Assembly: GCA_024640385.1 (NCBI GenBank) | Contig: JAHEFC010000084.1 | Span: forward strand, 1 to 12,161 | Reading direction: 5' to 3' | DNA: 12,161 bases | Source of the DNA: Sphingobacteriales bacterium | GTDB lineage: Bacteria > Bacteroidota > Bacteroidia > Chitinophagales > Chitinophagaceae | Shown here: positions 1 to 5,936 of the stretch, one piece after another | Numbering within the stretch: position 1 is the stretch's first letter | How the letters are laid out: each line of letters opens with the position of its first letter | The notes under the pieces: generated by a model | What the model saw: only the letters and a program-made list of their open reading frames with translations | Databases searched by the model: none | What the model was told of the DNA's origin: nothing | Translations under genes and position numbers: made by a program

Positions 1-1495
1 GTGAGAGGTCTTTATTCTCGAGCATTTTGATGTATCTCATCATCTGGCTTTCGCTTCTGTACGAATTGAAAACGGGATGGGTGAGGAATGGCGAGGTTCT
101 GGCGAGTGAACCGGGAATGTGGTCCAGTGTGGCATCTTCGTCAATATCAAAGCTCACAGGGTCCACATCATTTTCAAAACAGTTGATCAGGTCAAAAAGA
201 TCGCTGACGGTTGTGGTTTCGTCCAGTGATATTCCAATACGTTTGTTATCGATATACCGCAAGTTGATCTGCTGGGCTTTTGCCTTTGCATGTATGGTAT
301 CCACTTCATCACAAACAACTGTGATGGTGTCAAAGAAATAAGAGGAATGCAGTTCAAAGCCTCTTTCTTCGATGGCTTCCGCTACGGTTTGTGTGAGCAG
401 GGCCAGTTTCTTGGCAATAGTTTTCAGTCCTTCTGCACCATGGTATACGGCATACATGGCAGCCATATTCGCCAGCAATGCCTGGGCCGTGCAAATATTT
501 GAAGTTGCTTTTTCACGTTTGATATGCTGCTCCCGGGTTTGCAGCGCCATACGGAGTGCACGGTTTCCCTGTGCATCGATACTGACACCGATAATACGCC
601 CGGGGATGGCTCTTTTAAAATCATCTTTTACTGCAAAAAATGCCGCGTGTGGGCCACCGTATCCCAGGGGAACGCCAAAACGCTGTGCTGAACCACAGGC
701 CACGTCGGCCCCGAGCTCTCCGGGCGGTGTAAGTAAAGTGAGTGCAAGCAGGTCTGTTGTCATGGCAACATGTCCTCCAGCCGCGTGGACCCTGTCAATG
801 AAAGACCGGTAATCTTCGATCGAACCTTTATCGTTAGGATATTGTATGAGGGCACCGAAATAATGTGCGTCAATATCTGCAATTTTATAGTCACCCACTT
901 CGATCTGAATGCCAACCGGAACTGCCCTTGTGCGCAACACATCCAGGGTTTGCGGGAACACGTGCTGGTCAACAAAGAATTTTGGCTTGTCAATATGTTC
1001 CTGCTTGTTGTGTGTATTGAAGAACATGGTCATGGCTTCCGCGGCAGCAGTTGCTTCATCAAGCAGCGAGGCATTGGCAATAGGAAGGCCAGTAAGGTCA
1101 GACACCATGGTCTGGAAATTCAAAAGGCTCTCCAGCCGGCCCTGGGAGATCTCGGCCTGGTAGGGGGTATATTGTGTATACCAACCCGGGTTTTCGAAAA
1201 TGTTACGGAGTATCACACTTGGGGTGATGGTATCATAATAGCCCTGGCCGATATAATTCTTGAAAACTTTATTTCCCAGGCTGATCTCTTTCAGGTGCTG
1301 AAGATATTCGAACTCGCTCAAGGCTTCGGGAAGCTTCAGTTCGTGATCCATCCTTATCCCGGCGGGTACGGTTTTGCTGATCAGGGACTCCATGGAGGGT
1401 TCTCCAATGGTTCTGAGCATCCGCGCTGTTTCTCTTTCATCGGGTCCAATATGCCTGCGTTGAAATTCCTGACTTGCCTGGTCTAAAAGGTTCAT
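1..1495 (-). CDS. gcvP: Glycine dehydrogenase (decarboxylating), P-protein, N-terminal half (partial)
   Basis: P-protein of the glycine cleavage system. It decarboxylates glycine with PLP and passes the aminomethyl group to the lipoyl arm of GcvH in the cytoplasm. The reading frame starts at the ATG at 1495-1493 and stays open for 498 codons to the window edge, about half of the usual roughly 950-residue single-chain form. Visible family hallmarks are FQRRHIGPDE (residues 11-20), GQGYYDTITPSVILRNIFENPGWYTQYTPYQAE-type sequence around 83-115, and the glycine-rich GVPLGYGGPHAAFFA (274-288). The PLP lysine belongs to the C-terminal half and lies off the window. No gcvT or gcvH is visible on this side, and the gene reads out of a region with its own promoter box, so it may be a separate unit. 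There is no frameshift in the visible part. Product identity is very secure. Confidence 0.97.
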   Translation of the reverse strand, partial: MNLLDQASQEFQRRHIGPDERETARMLRTIGEPSMESLISKTVPAGIRMDHELKLPEALSEFEYLQHLKEISLGNKVFKNYIGQGYYDTITPSVILRNIFENPGWYTQYTPYQAEISQGRLESLLNFQTMVSDLTGLPIANASLLDEATAAAEAMTMFFNTHNKQEHIDKPKFFVDQHVFPQTLDVLRTRAVPVGIQIEVGDYKIADIDAHYFGALIQYPNDKGSIEDYRSFIDRVHAAGGHVAMTTDLLALTLLTPPGELGADVACGSAQRFGVPLGYGGPHAAFFAVKDDFKRAIPGRIIGVSIDAQGNRALRMALQTREQHIKREKATSNICTAQALLANMAAMYAVYHGAEGLKTIAKKLALLTQTVAEAIEERGFELHSSYFFDTITVVCDEVDTIHAKAKAQQINLRYIDNKRIGISLDETTTVSDLFDLINCFENDVDPVSFDIDEDATLDHIPGSLARTSPFLTHPVFNSYRSESQMMRYIKMLENKDLS

Positions 1496-1528
1496 AAATT
1501 CTAATTGAAATCGGTTCTAAAAGCGCTG

Positions 1529-1536
1529 CAAATTTA
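1529..1536 (-). promoter_or_regulatory. Putative gcvP promoter, -7 box TAAATTTG
   Basis: On the minus strand this reads TAAATTTG, an exact match to the Bacteroidota -7 consensus TAnnTTTG. It lies 33 nt before the gcvP ATG, which implies a leader of roughly 25-30 nt. I could not find a TTG -33 element at a 19-21 bp spacing, so the call rests on the -7 box and its position. No glycine-riboswitch-like structure is evident in so short a leader. Confidence 0.5.
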
Positions 1537-1649
1537 CGCCGACATAAGCAGATAATTGAGGATTTGTATAGCCTTTAAGCATTTGGGGATTAGATGTTAG
1601 AACATTTAAGGAATTCAGCCAAACTTTGTATAAAAATTGGCCGATTTCA

Positions 1650-1744
1650 GGATTGGCGGATTGGCGAATTAACGGATTATCGGGTTATATAGATCGGGCT
1701 TTTGCTCAATCCGTCAATCCGCTAATCCGATAATCCGCCAATCC
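1650..1744. repeat. Palindromic octamer element 1 (5 units, 15-nt loop, 5 inverted units)
   Basis: The left arm (1650-1689) is five consecutive 8-bp units of the form GGATTnnC: GGATTGGC, GGATTGGC, GAATTAAC, GGATTATC, GGGTTATA. After a 15-nt spacer (1690-1704), the right arm (1705-1744) carries five inverted units, with AATCC recurring at exactly 8-bp steps (1708, 1716, 1724, 1732, 1740). The outermost units pair perfectly (GGATTGGC with GCCAATCC); inner ones pair with about two mismatches each. The whole could form an imperfect hairpin with 40-bp arms. It sits between the divergent gcvP and ykgJ-like promoter boxes, so neither predicted transcript would include it. A near-identical layout recurs at 10690-10783. 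Function unknown; a REP-like dispersed intergenic repeat is the best description. Confidence 0.85.
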
Positions 1745-1745
1745 T

Positions 1746-1753
1746 TACTTTTG
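1746..1753 (+). promoter_or_regulatory. Putative promoter -7 box TACTTTTG, almost touching a GTG start
   Basis: This is an exact TAnnTTTG match immediately after the right arm of octamer element 1. Only 4 nt (CCCG) separate it from the GTG start at 1758. Transcription in Bacteroidota normally begins a few bases after this box, so the mRNA would begin at or beside the start codon. No TTG -33 element is present at 19-21 bp, where the octamer arm lies instead. Confidence 0.5.
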
Positions 1754-1757
1754 CCCG

Positions 1758-2240
1758 GTGGATCTACTAAACAATTGGGAGAAAAAGTCCCAGGCCAGGC
1801 AGAAAGAATATGCCCGTTTTCTGAAAAGGGCGGACAAGAAACTGATACTGAAACACCAGGCGGAAATGCATGAAGAGGCAGTGAGTAAAATAGATTGCCT
1901 GTCCTGCGCGAATTGCTGCAAAAACTATTCACCGCGGTTTAAAACTCCCGATATCAAAAGGATCAGTAAGCACCTTCGTATGCGCGAAAGTGAATTCATT
2001 GAAAAATACCTGGACCTGGACAAAGAAGGGGACTACGTAGTGAAAACAACACCATGTCCATTTTTAGGTGCTGATAATTATTGCTCTATTTATGATGTAA
2101 GGCCTTCCGATTGTGCCAGGTTCCCTTATACCGACGAAGATGTACTATTCAAGCGGCCAAATATCACCTTGAAGAATTCAAGTTTTTGCCCCATCGTTTA
2201 CCATGTGCTGGAAAGGCTGATCAGTGTGTCAGCCGGTTAG
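1758..2240 (+). CDS. YkgJ-family cysteine-cluster protein (putative Fe-S or zinc binding)
   Basis: A 160-residue soluble protein of the YkgJ / UPF0153 family (PF03692-type), whose members hold a metal site of unproven function. Eight cysteines are seen: the CxxCxxCC cluster at C47, C50, C53 and C54, then C100 (CPFL), C109, C119 (RPSDCARFP) and C144 (CP). The first 40 residues are a charged, probably helical lead-in. The GTG start is chosen because MDLLNNWEKK resembles the usual beginning of Bacteroidota relatives as I recall them; the next in-frame Met (residue 37) would remove this region and leave only 10 residues before the cluster. There is no Shine-Dalgarno sequence and almost no leader. 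It stands alone between a divergent gcvP and a convergent desaturase gene. Family assignment is firm; biochemical role unknown. Confidence 0.9.
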   Translation: MDLLNNWEKKSQARQKEYARFLKRADKKLILKHQAEMHEEAVSKIDCLSCANCCKNYSPRFKTPDIKRISKHLRMRESEFIEKYLDLDKEGDYVVKTTPCPFLGADNYCSIYDVRPSDCARFPYTDEDVLFKRPNITLKNSSFCPIVYHVLERLISVSAG

Positions 2241-2566
2241 TGTGGGAACCGGGTAATGCAAGAGATAAGCGGGGAAGAGAGAAGACTGCCATTACATCTT
2301 ACCAGACCTGTGAAATTCGGCACTGTTAATTTCTCTAAGTGGAATACTAAACAGCTCATCAGTGCATTCAATGGCAAACTGGGGGGCTGTCCTGAATTGA
2401 AACAGGAATTCCGGATCAGGAAACTGGCACGAAAGCAGAAAAATACCTTCCCGTGATCGTACCATATGCCATTGGGGGGGAGAAATATTCACGTTTAAAC
2501 TGGAAGCAGGGCCAACAGTCATTAGCTCACTTATCCAATGCACTAACCGGCCAGCACATTAGCCGG
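2241..2566. other. Gene-free convergent intergenic region with GCCGGTTA repeats
   Basis: About 326 bp between the stops of two converging genes. Short open frames exist on both strands (plus 2256-2456, minus 2292-2543), but neither resembles a family I know, and neither has a promoter box or conserved-looking motif. At the borders, GCCGGTTAGTG (2232-2242, overlapping the ykgJ-like stop) recurs as an exact 11-bp inverted copy at 2541-2551, and a third GCCGGTTA lies at 2562-2569. Apart from these, G-runs near 2381 and 2472 are the only compositional oddity. I see no RNA gene. Confidence 0.6.
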
Positions 2567-2569
2567 TTA
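2544..2569. repeat. Perfect 8-bp inverted repeat overlapping the desaturase stop codon
   Basis: TAACCGGC (2544-2551) and GCCGGTTA (2562-2569) are perfect inverted repeats around a 10-nt loop. The outer base triplet of the right half is the stop codon of the minus-strand desaturase gene. It could act as a transcript-end hairpin between the convergent genes, but no T-tract follows on either strand, so a canonical intrinsic terminator is not supported. Confidence 0.55.
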
Positions 2570-3463
2570 AATACGATTTTCTTCCTTCCTTAATTGATCG
2601 GAGGTTTTCCTGCTTCCGTCGTGACTCCAGCCGGGAGGGCCAAAAAGATAATTCATGCGGTCGCTCCAACTGATATCTTTCCGGAATACATCCCTGAAAA
2701 TGGCGACCCATTCATGTGTAATGATATGGTCTGCAGTATTTTTTTTCAGCGGAGTGGTGAGGCCGTATCTGATGGGTTGATATTGTGCAGCAGGAAGTTC
2801 GGGTTGGAAGGTGCCGAACCATTTATCCCATATGATCAGGAACATCCCCATATTCTTATCCAGGTAAAGTGCATTGGATGCATGGTGTACGCGATGGTGA
2901 GATGGGGTCACCAGGATATATTCCAGCCAACCCAGTTTATTGATATATTCTGTATGGATCAGAATTCCCCAGATCTGTGTGGCCGAATACATGAAAACAA
3001 TATCCATGGGCTTAAAGCCCACGAACGCGAGGGGTAAGAAATAGATGAAGCGATACAATGGCTGCAGCACCGAAGACCGGAAGCCGACGGTGAAATTCAT
3101 TTTATCTGATGAATGATGGGTAACGTGCACAGCCCAGAATAGCCTGACCTGGTGATCAAAACGATGAAGCCAGTAGAACAAAAAATCTTCTGCAAGCAGC
3201 AGGGTCAGCCAGTACATCCATGGCGTATTGATCTCTGCTACTCGATAGTTCCAGCAGAACATCAGTACAACAATATAAACCGCCCGGAATAGCAGGTCAA
3301 GTCCTCCATTCAGCAGCATCAAAAGAAAATTATTGAAACTATCCCTGGCGGAGTAAGTATCCTTATGTTGCCAGTTGCTTAACAGGATCTCCAGCAGGAT
3401 GATGAAAACGTAGATTGGCGTGGTCCACAGAATAAGTAGTTGCTCCCTTACCGATTCTTCCAT
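2567..3463 (-). CDS. Sterol desaturase / fatty acid hydroxylase family membrane protein (AGMO-like)
   Basis: A 298-residue integral membrane diiron oxygenase of the fatty acid hydroxylase superfamily (PF04116-type), which hydroxylates or desaturates lipids. The histidine boxes that bind the two irons are clear: H100-RFD-H104, H113-VT-H116-H117 and H189-H190-RV-H193-H194, with an extra H170. Hydrophobic stretches lie at about 14-30, 46-70 and 83-98 before the first box and 138-165 between boxes. The spacing and the sequence around the boxes (YWLHRFDH, HVTHHSSD, PSHHRVHHASN) resemble alkylglycerol monooxygenase (AGMO/TMEM195) and its bacterial relatives, but the substrate cannot be read from sequence. 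The hydrophilic C-terminus (about 230-298) is rich in charged residues. It is last in a minus-strand string, 21 nt after the MFS gene, and also has its own promoter box 5 nt before the ATG. Confidence 0.9.
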   Translation of the reverse strand: MEESVREQLLILWTTPIYVFIILLEILLSNWQHKDTYSARDSFNNFLLMLLNGGLDLLFRAVYIVVLMFCWNYRVAEINTPWMYWLTLLLAEDFLFYWLHRFDHQVRLFWAVHVTHHSSDKMNFTVGFRSSVLQPLYRFIYFLPLAFVGFKPMDIVFMYSATQIWGILIHTEYINKLGWLEYILVTPSHHRVHHASNALYLDKNMGMFLIIWDKWFGTFQPELPAAQYQPIRYGLTTPLKKNTADHIITHEWVAIFRDVFRKDISWSDRMNYLFGPPGWSHDGSRKTSDQLRKEENRI

Positions 3464-3468
3464 GGGCG

Positions 3469-3476
3469 CAAATATA
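3469..3476 (-). promoter_or_regulatory. Putative promoter -7 box TATATTTG, 5 nt before the desaturase ATG
   Basis: An exact TAnnTTTG match on the minus strand, lying between the MFS stop (3485-3487) and the desaturase start (3463). The five intervening bases are CGCCC. If used, the transcript would start at or next to the ATG, giving a leaderless or nearly leaderless mRNA. No TTG is found at the -33 position, which would fall inside the MFS coding region. Confidence 0.5.
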
Positions 3477-3484
3477 ACGCAATA

Positions 3485-4714
3485 TTAATACTCCAGTTTG
3501 CGCAGGCCGGGAGCTTTGAACCATGTAACGATCACCACCAGGAGGGTCATCCCTCCTCCGAAAACCACCGCAGGTACAACGCCCATGATCCTGGAAGTCA
3601 GTCCGCTTTCAAAGGCTCCCAATTCGTTGGAAGACATGATGAATATCGAGTTCAGGGAAGCGACACGTCCCCGCATTTCGTCAGGGGTTTTAAGCTGTAG
3701 GATGGTGGACCGGACGATCACACTGATACCATCAAGTACACCGCTCATGAATAAGGCGAACATGGAAAGCCAGAACATTTGGGATAGACCGAAAAGAATG
3801 ATCATTGTGCCAAAACCGGCGACACAATATAGCATCAATCGGCCCTGTTGTTTTTTGAGGGGCCTGATGGTGACCAGGGTGAGCACAAATAATGACCCTA
3901 CTGCGGGAGCAGACCTTAGCATACCCAAACCTTCGGGGCCCGTTTTTAAGATCACATCAGAGAAATAAGGTAGAAGTGCTGTTGCGCCCCCAAAGAATAC
4001 GGCGAACAGGTCGAGGCTCATCGTACCTAATATATCCCTGCTTTTCCATACGAAACGGAATCCCTGTTTGATGCTCTCCAGAACCGGTTCATCCCTTAGT
4101 TGAATGGAGGCGGGTTTATTGGTGATCAGGAAAACCGATGTCATGGCAATGGTAAGCCCCAACACCATCCAGTAAAACGTATTGGAAACACCAATGCTGC
4201 CGTAAAGAAGTCCGGCCAATGCAGGCCCCGTTACCGATGCGATCTGCCATGAACCACTGTGCCAGGTGATCGCATTCGGCAGTTCCTCCTTGGGGATCAG
4301 CTGGCTCACCAGGGCAAACGATGTTGGCCCGCTGAACGCCCTCATGATGCCAATGCAAAAGATCACGGCATATATGATGAGTAACACGGTATGGTCGCCC
4401 AGGTATGCCATCGTAGACGTGAGTGTTGCAATGGTCAGTACAATGGTAAGGATGAGATTTCCGGCAAAAGAGAATACCAGCAGTTTTTTTTTATCGTTCC
4501 GGTCTATTATGTGGCCCGAATATAATGCCATGATCACAGCGGGTACGAACTCGATCAGCCCTATCAGCCCGATGCTGAATGGATCTTTTGTGATCTCGTA
4601 CACTTTCCAGCTGATCAGAGTGGCCTGCATGGAAAGCACCAGGATAAAGAAAAACCTGGAAATAATGTAAAACCTGAATTCAGTATGCCGCAAAGCATGG
4701 TAAGCTTTCATCAT
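3485..4714 (-). CDS. MFS transporter, MFS_3 / EntS-like exporter family
   Basis: A 409-residue major facilitator superfamily protein with about twelve hydrophobic segments and no signal peptide. Family markers are the loop 2-3 motif SGHIIDRNDKKKLL (66-79), the segment RAFSGPTSFALVSQLIPKEELPNA (about 125-148), and the second-half loop motif KTPDEMRGRVASLNS (342-356). All three fit the MFS_3 group containing the enterobactin exporter EntS and many efflux proteins of unknown substrate. The start MMKAYHALRHTEFR is typical: a short cytoplasmic lead, then TM1. The ATG follows the deoxynucleoside kinase stop by 9 nt, and the desaturase gene follows after 21 nt, so co-transcription is likely. Substrate unknown; no siderophore genes are nearby to suggest one. 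Confidence 0.92.
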   Translation of the reverse strand: MMKAYHALRHTEFRFYIISRFFFILVLSMQATLISWKVYEITKDPFSIGLIGLIEFVPAVIMALYSGHIIDRNDKKKLLVFSFAGNLILTIVLTIATLTSTMAYLGDHTVLLIIYAVIFCIGIMRAFSGPTSFALVSQLIPKEELPNAITWHSGSWQIASVTGPALAGLLYGSIGVSNTFYWMVLGLTIAMTSVFLITNKPASIQLRDEPVLESIKQGFRFVWKSRDILGTMSLDLFAVFFGGATALLPYFSDVILKTGPEGLGMLRSAPAVGSLFVLTLVTIRPLKKQQGRLMLYCVAGFGTMIILFGLSQMFWLSMFALFMSGVLDGISVIVRSTILQLKTPDEMRGRVASLNSIFIMSSNELGAFESGLTSRIMGVVPAVVFGGGMTLLVVIVTWFKAPGLRKLEY

Positions 4715-4723
4715 TAGTTTGCA

Positions 4724-5356
4724 TTAAGGGAGAACCAAATAATGCTGGCCATGCTCATAGTCTTTTTCAAGCGCATCAGTTATTGCCTTCACATGGTCTG
4801 GGTTTCCAAGGAAATCTGCATTGGAAGCATCTATGAATAGCGTTTTGAAATTATGTTGTTTGATATAGTGGGTATAGGTTTCCTGGATCGAGAACAGGTA
4901 GTCATCAGGTATTTTCTGCTCATAAGAGCGGTTTCTCTTCCTGATATTCTCCTGTAATTTGGATACGGGAGAATGCAGGTAGATCAGTATGTCCGGCATG
5001 ATCAGCTGCTGGAACATAATGTCGAACAGCCGCTGGTATAAACGGAATTCATCTTCGGGTAGGTTCACCTTGGCAAACAACAGGCATTTGGTGAACAGGT
5101 AGTCGGATATTGTCACAGCCTGGAAAAGGTCCTTCTGCATCACGAAGTCCTTCTGCTGCTTGAACCTTTCGGCCATAAAGAATAATTCCAGCGGGAATGC
5201 GTATTGACGCGGATTTTCATAAAACTTAGGGAGGAAAGGATTATCCGCGAACTCTTCCAGGATCAGGCGTGCAGAATAATGTTTGGAAAGTATATGCGAA
5301 AGGGTGGTTTTACCGGCACCAATATTTCCTTCAATAGCGATGAAATGATAATTCAT
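4724..5356 (-). CDS. Deoxynucleoside kinase (dNK/dGK-dAK family)
   Basis: A 210-residue cytoplasmic P-loop kinase that phosphorylates deoxynucleosides in nucleotide salvage. The Walker A motif is GNIGAGKTT (10-18). LEEFADNPFLPKFYENP (33-49) supplies the family's substrate-site glutamate. FPLELFFMAERFKQQ (54-68) matches the usual helix of this family. An arginine-rich lid, IRKRNRSYEQKIP (138-150), closes over ATP. In place of the DRS-like motif of eukaryotic relatives it has ISDYLF (83-88), which I believe is normal for the Bacteroidota branch. Nucleoside preference cannot be told from sequence. It is 40 nt downstream of folK and 9 nt upstream of the MFS gene. An exact promoter box lies 10 nt before its ATG, so it may be transcribed both with folK and independently. 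Confidence 0.92.
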   Translation of the reverse strand: MNYHFIAIEGNIGAGKTTLSHILSKHYSARLILEEFADNPFLPKFYENPRQYAFPLELFFMAERFKQQKDFVMQKDLFQAVTISDYLFTKCLLFAKVNLPEDEFRLYQRLFDIMFQQLIMPDILIYLHSPVSKLQENIRKRNRSYEQKIPDDYLFSIQETYTHYIKQHNFKTLFIDASNADFLGNPDHVKAITDALEKDYEHGQHYLVLP

Positions 5357-5366
5357 AATTACCCTT

Positions 5367-5374
5367 CAAACTTA
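5367..5374 (-). promoter_or_regulatory. Putative deoxynucleoside kinase promoter, -7 box TAAGTTTG
   Basis: An exact TAnnTTTG match on the minus strand, in the 40-nt gap between the folK stop (5397) and the kinase ATG (5356). Ten bases separate box and start codon, so the leader would be only a few nucleotides. No TTG is seen at -33, and that position falls at the folK stop. Confidence 0.5.
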
Positions 5375-5396
5375 AGGAGAGCCTTTAAATGCCCGT

Positions 5397-5876
5397 TTAT
5401 TTTTTATTCACAGCGAGTTCATCGGTACATTCCTCCAGTAACTGACTCATGGATATGCCCAAAACGGGATGAACAAATTGAGGTGCTATCTCTGCCAGTG
5501 GGGTCAGAACGAACTTCCGGTTCTGCATCCGGGGGTGTGGTATTTTGAGATCGGGCAGGTCGATGATCTCATGATTGAAAAAGATGATATCAATGTCAAT
5601 GATCCGCGGTCCGTATTTTTCACCCCGATAGCGGCCCATTTCCTGCTCTATACCCAGTAGGGCCTTCAGCAGAGCAGCCGGGCCCAGGTAGGTCTCCACC
5701 CGTAAAGCCTGGTTCAGGAAGTCAGGCTGGTCTGTTTTTCCCCAGGCGGAGGTTTCATAAACCGAGGATTGTTTAACAATGGTTCCACAAGAACCCGATA
5801 TCAGGGCCCTTGTTTTATCAAGGTTTTCAAGCCTTTCACCCATATTGCCACCTATCAGTAAATAAGCACTATTCAT
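5397..5876 (-). CDS. folK: 2-amino-4-hydroxy-6-hydroxymethyldihydropteridine pyrophosphokinase (HPPK)
   Basis: Transfers pyrophosphate from ATP to 6-hydroxymethyl-7,8-dihydropterin, the step before dihydropteroate synthase in folate synthesis. Motifs in order are LLIGGNMGERLENL (6-19), YETSAWGKTDQPDFLN (40-55), EQEMGRYRGEKYGPR (77-91), the Mg-binding IDIDI with D94 and D96, and the HPPK signature IPHPRMQNRKFVLTPLAEIAP (112-132). The 159-residue length is typical. The open frame extends 11 codons further, to an ATG at 5909. I chose the ATG at 5876 because MNSAYLLIGGN is the family's normal beginning, and a promoter-like box (5900-5907) lies inside the extra part. It leads the minus-strand string and is divergent from sppA. 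Confidence 0.96.
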   Translation of the reverse strand: MNSAYLLIGGNMGERLENLDKTRALISGSCGTIVKQSSVYETSAWGKTDQPDFLNQALRVETYLGPAALLKALLGIEQEMGRYRGEKYGPRIIDIDIIFFNHEIIDLPDLKIPHPRMQNRKFVLTPLAEIAPQFVHPVLGISMSQLLEECTDELAVNKK

Positions 5877-5899
5877 AGAACGAAATATTCCGGGGTGGC

Positions 5900-5907
5900 C
5901 AAATATC
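5900..5907 (-). promoter_or_regulatory. Possible folK promoter, near-consensus box GATATTTG
   Basis: Seven of eight positions fit TAnnTTTG on the minus strand (first base G). It lies 23 nt before the preferred folK ATG at 5876 and only 2 bp from a near-consensus box on the other strand facing sppA (5909-5916). This would make a compact back-to-back promoter. Being inside the longer folK frame, it also argues against the ATG at 5909. Confidence 0.35.
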
Positions 5908-5908
5908 A

Positions 5909-5916
5909 TTATTTTG
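5909..5916 (+). promoter_or_regulatory. Possible sppA promoter, near-consensus box TTATTTTG
   Basis: Seven of eight positions fit TAnnTTTG (second base T). It lies 20 nt before the sppA GTG. No TTG at -33 was found. The site abuts the possible folK box on the opposite strand, so the two genes may compete for the same short promoter region. Confidence 0.35.
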
Positions 5917-5936
5917 CCGTTAAAACCTGTTAATAC

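Noticed and set aside
770..1486. Long plus-strand open frame of 238 codons
   Set aside because: It lies wholly antisense to gcvP, whose protein matches its family throughout; the plus-strand product resembles nothing and is a shadow.
1496..1536. Glycine riboswitch before gcvP
   Set aside because: The predicted leader is only about 25-30 nt, and I see no tandem aptamer-like structure in the upstream region.
1650..1744. CRISPR-like array
   Set aside because: The units are 8 bp with no unique spacers of 25-40 bp, and there are no cas genes. The second half is inverted, unlike CRISPR repeats.
2256..2543. Small open frames on both strands in the gap after the YkgJ-like gene
   Set aside because: They overlap each other, have no promoter box, no conserved-looking motif and no recognisable family. 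Nothing supports translation.
2544..2569. Intrinsic terminator
   Set aside because: The hairpin is perfect, but no T-tract follows on either strand and the loop is 10 nt, so it is listed only as an inverted repeat.
5877..5909. Longer folK start at 5909
   Set aside because: The extra 11 residues precede the conserved family N-terminus and span a promoter-like box; the ATG at 5876 fits better.
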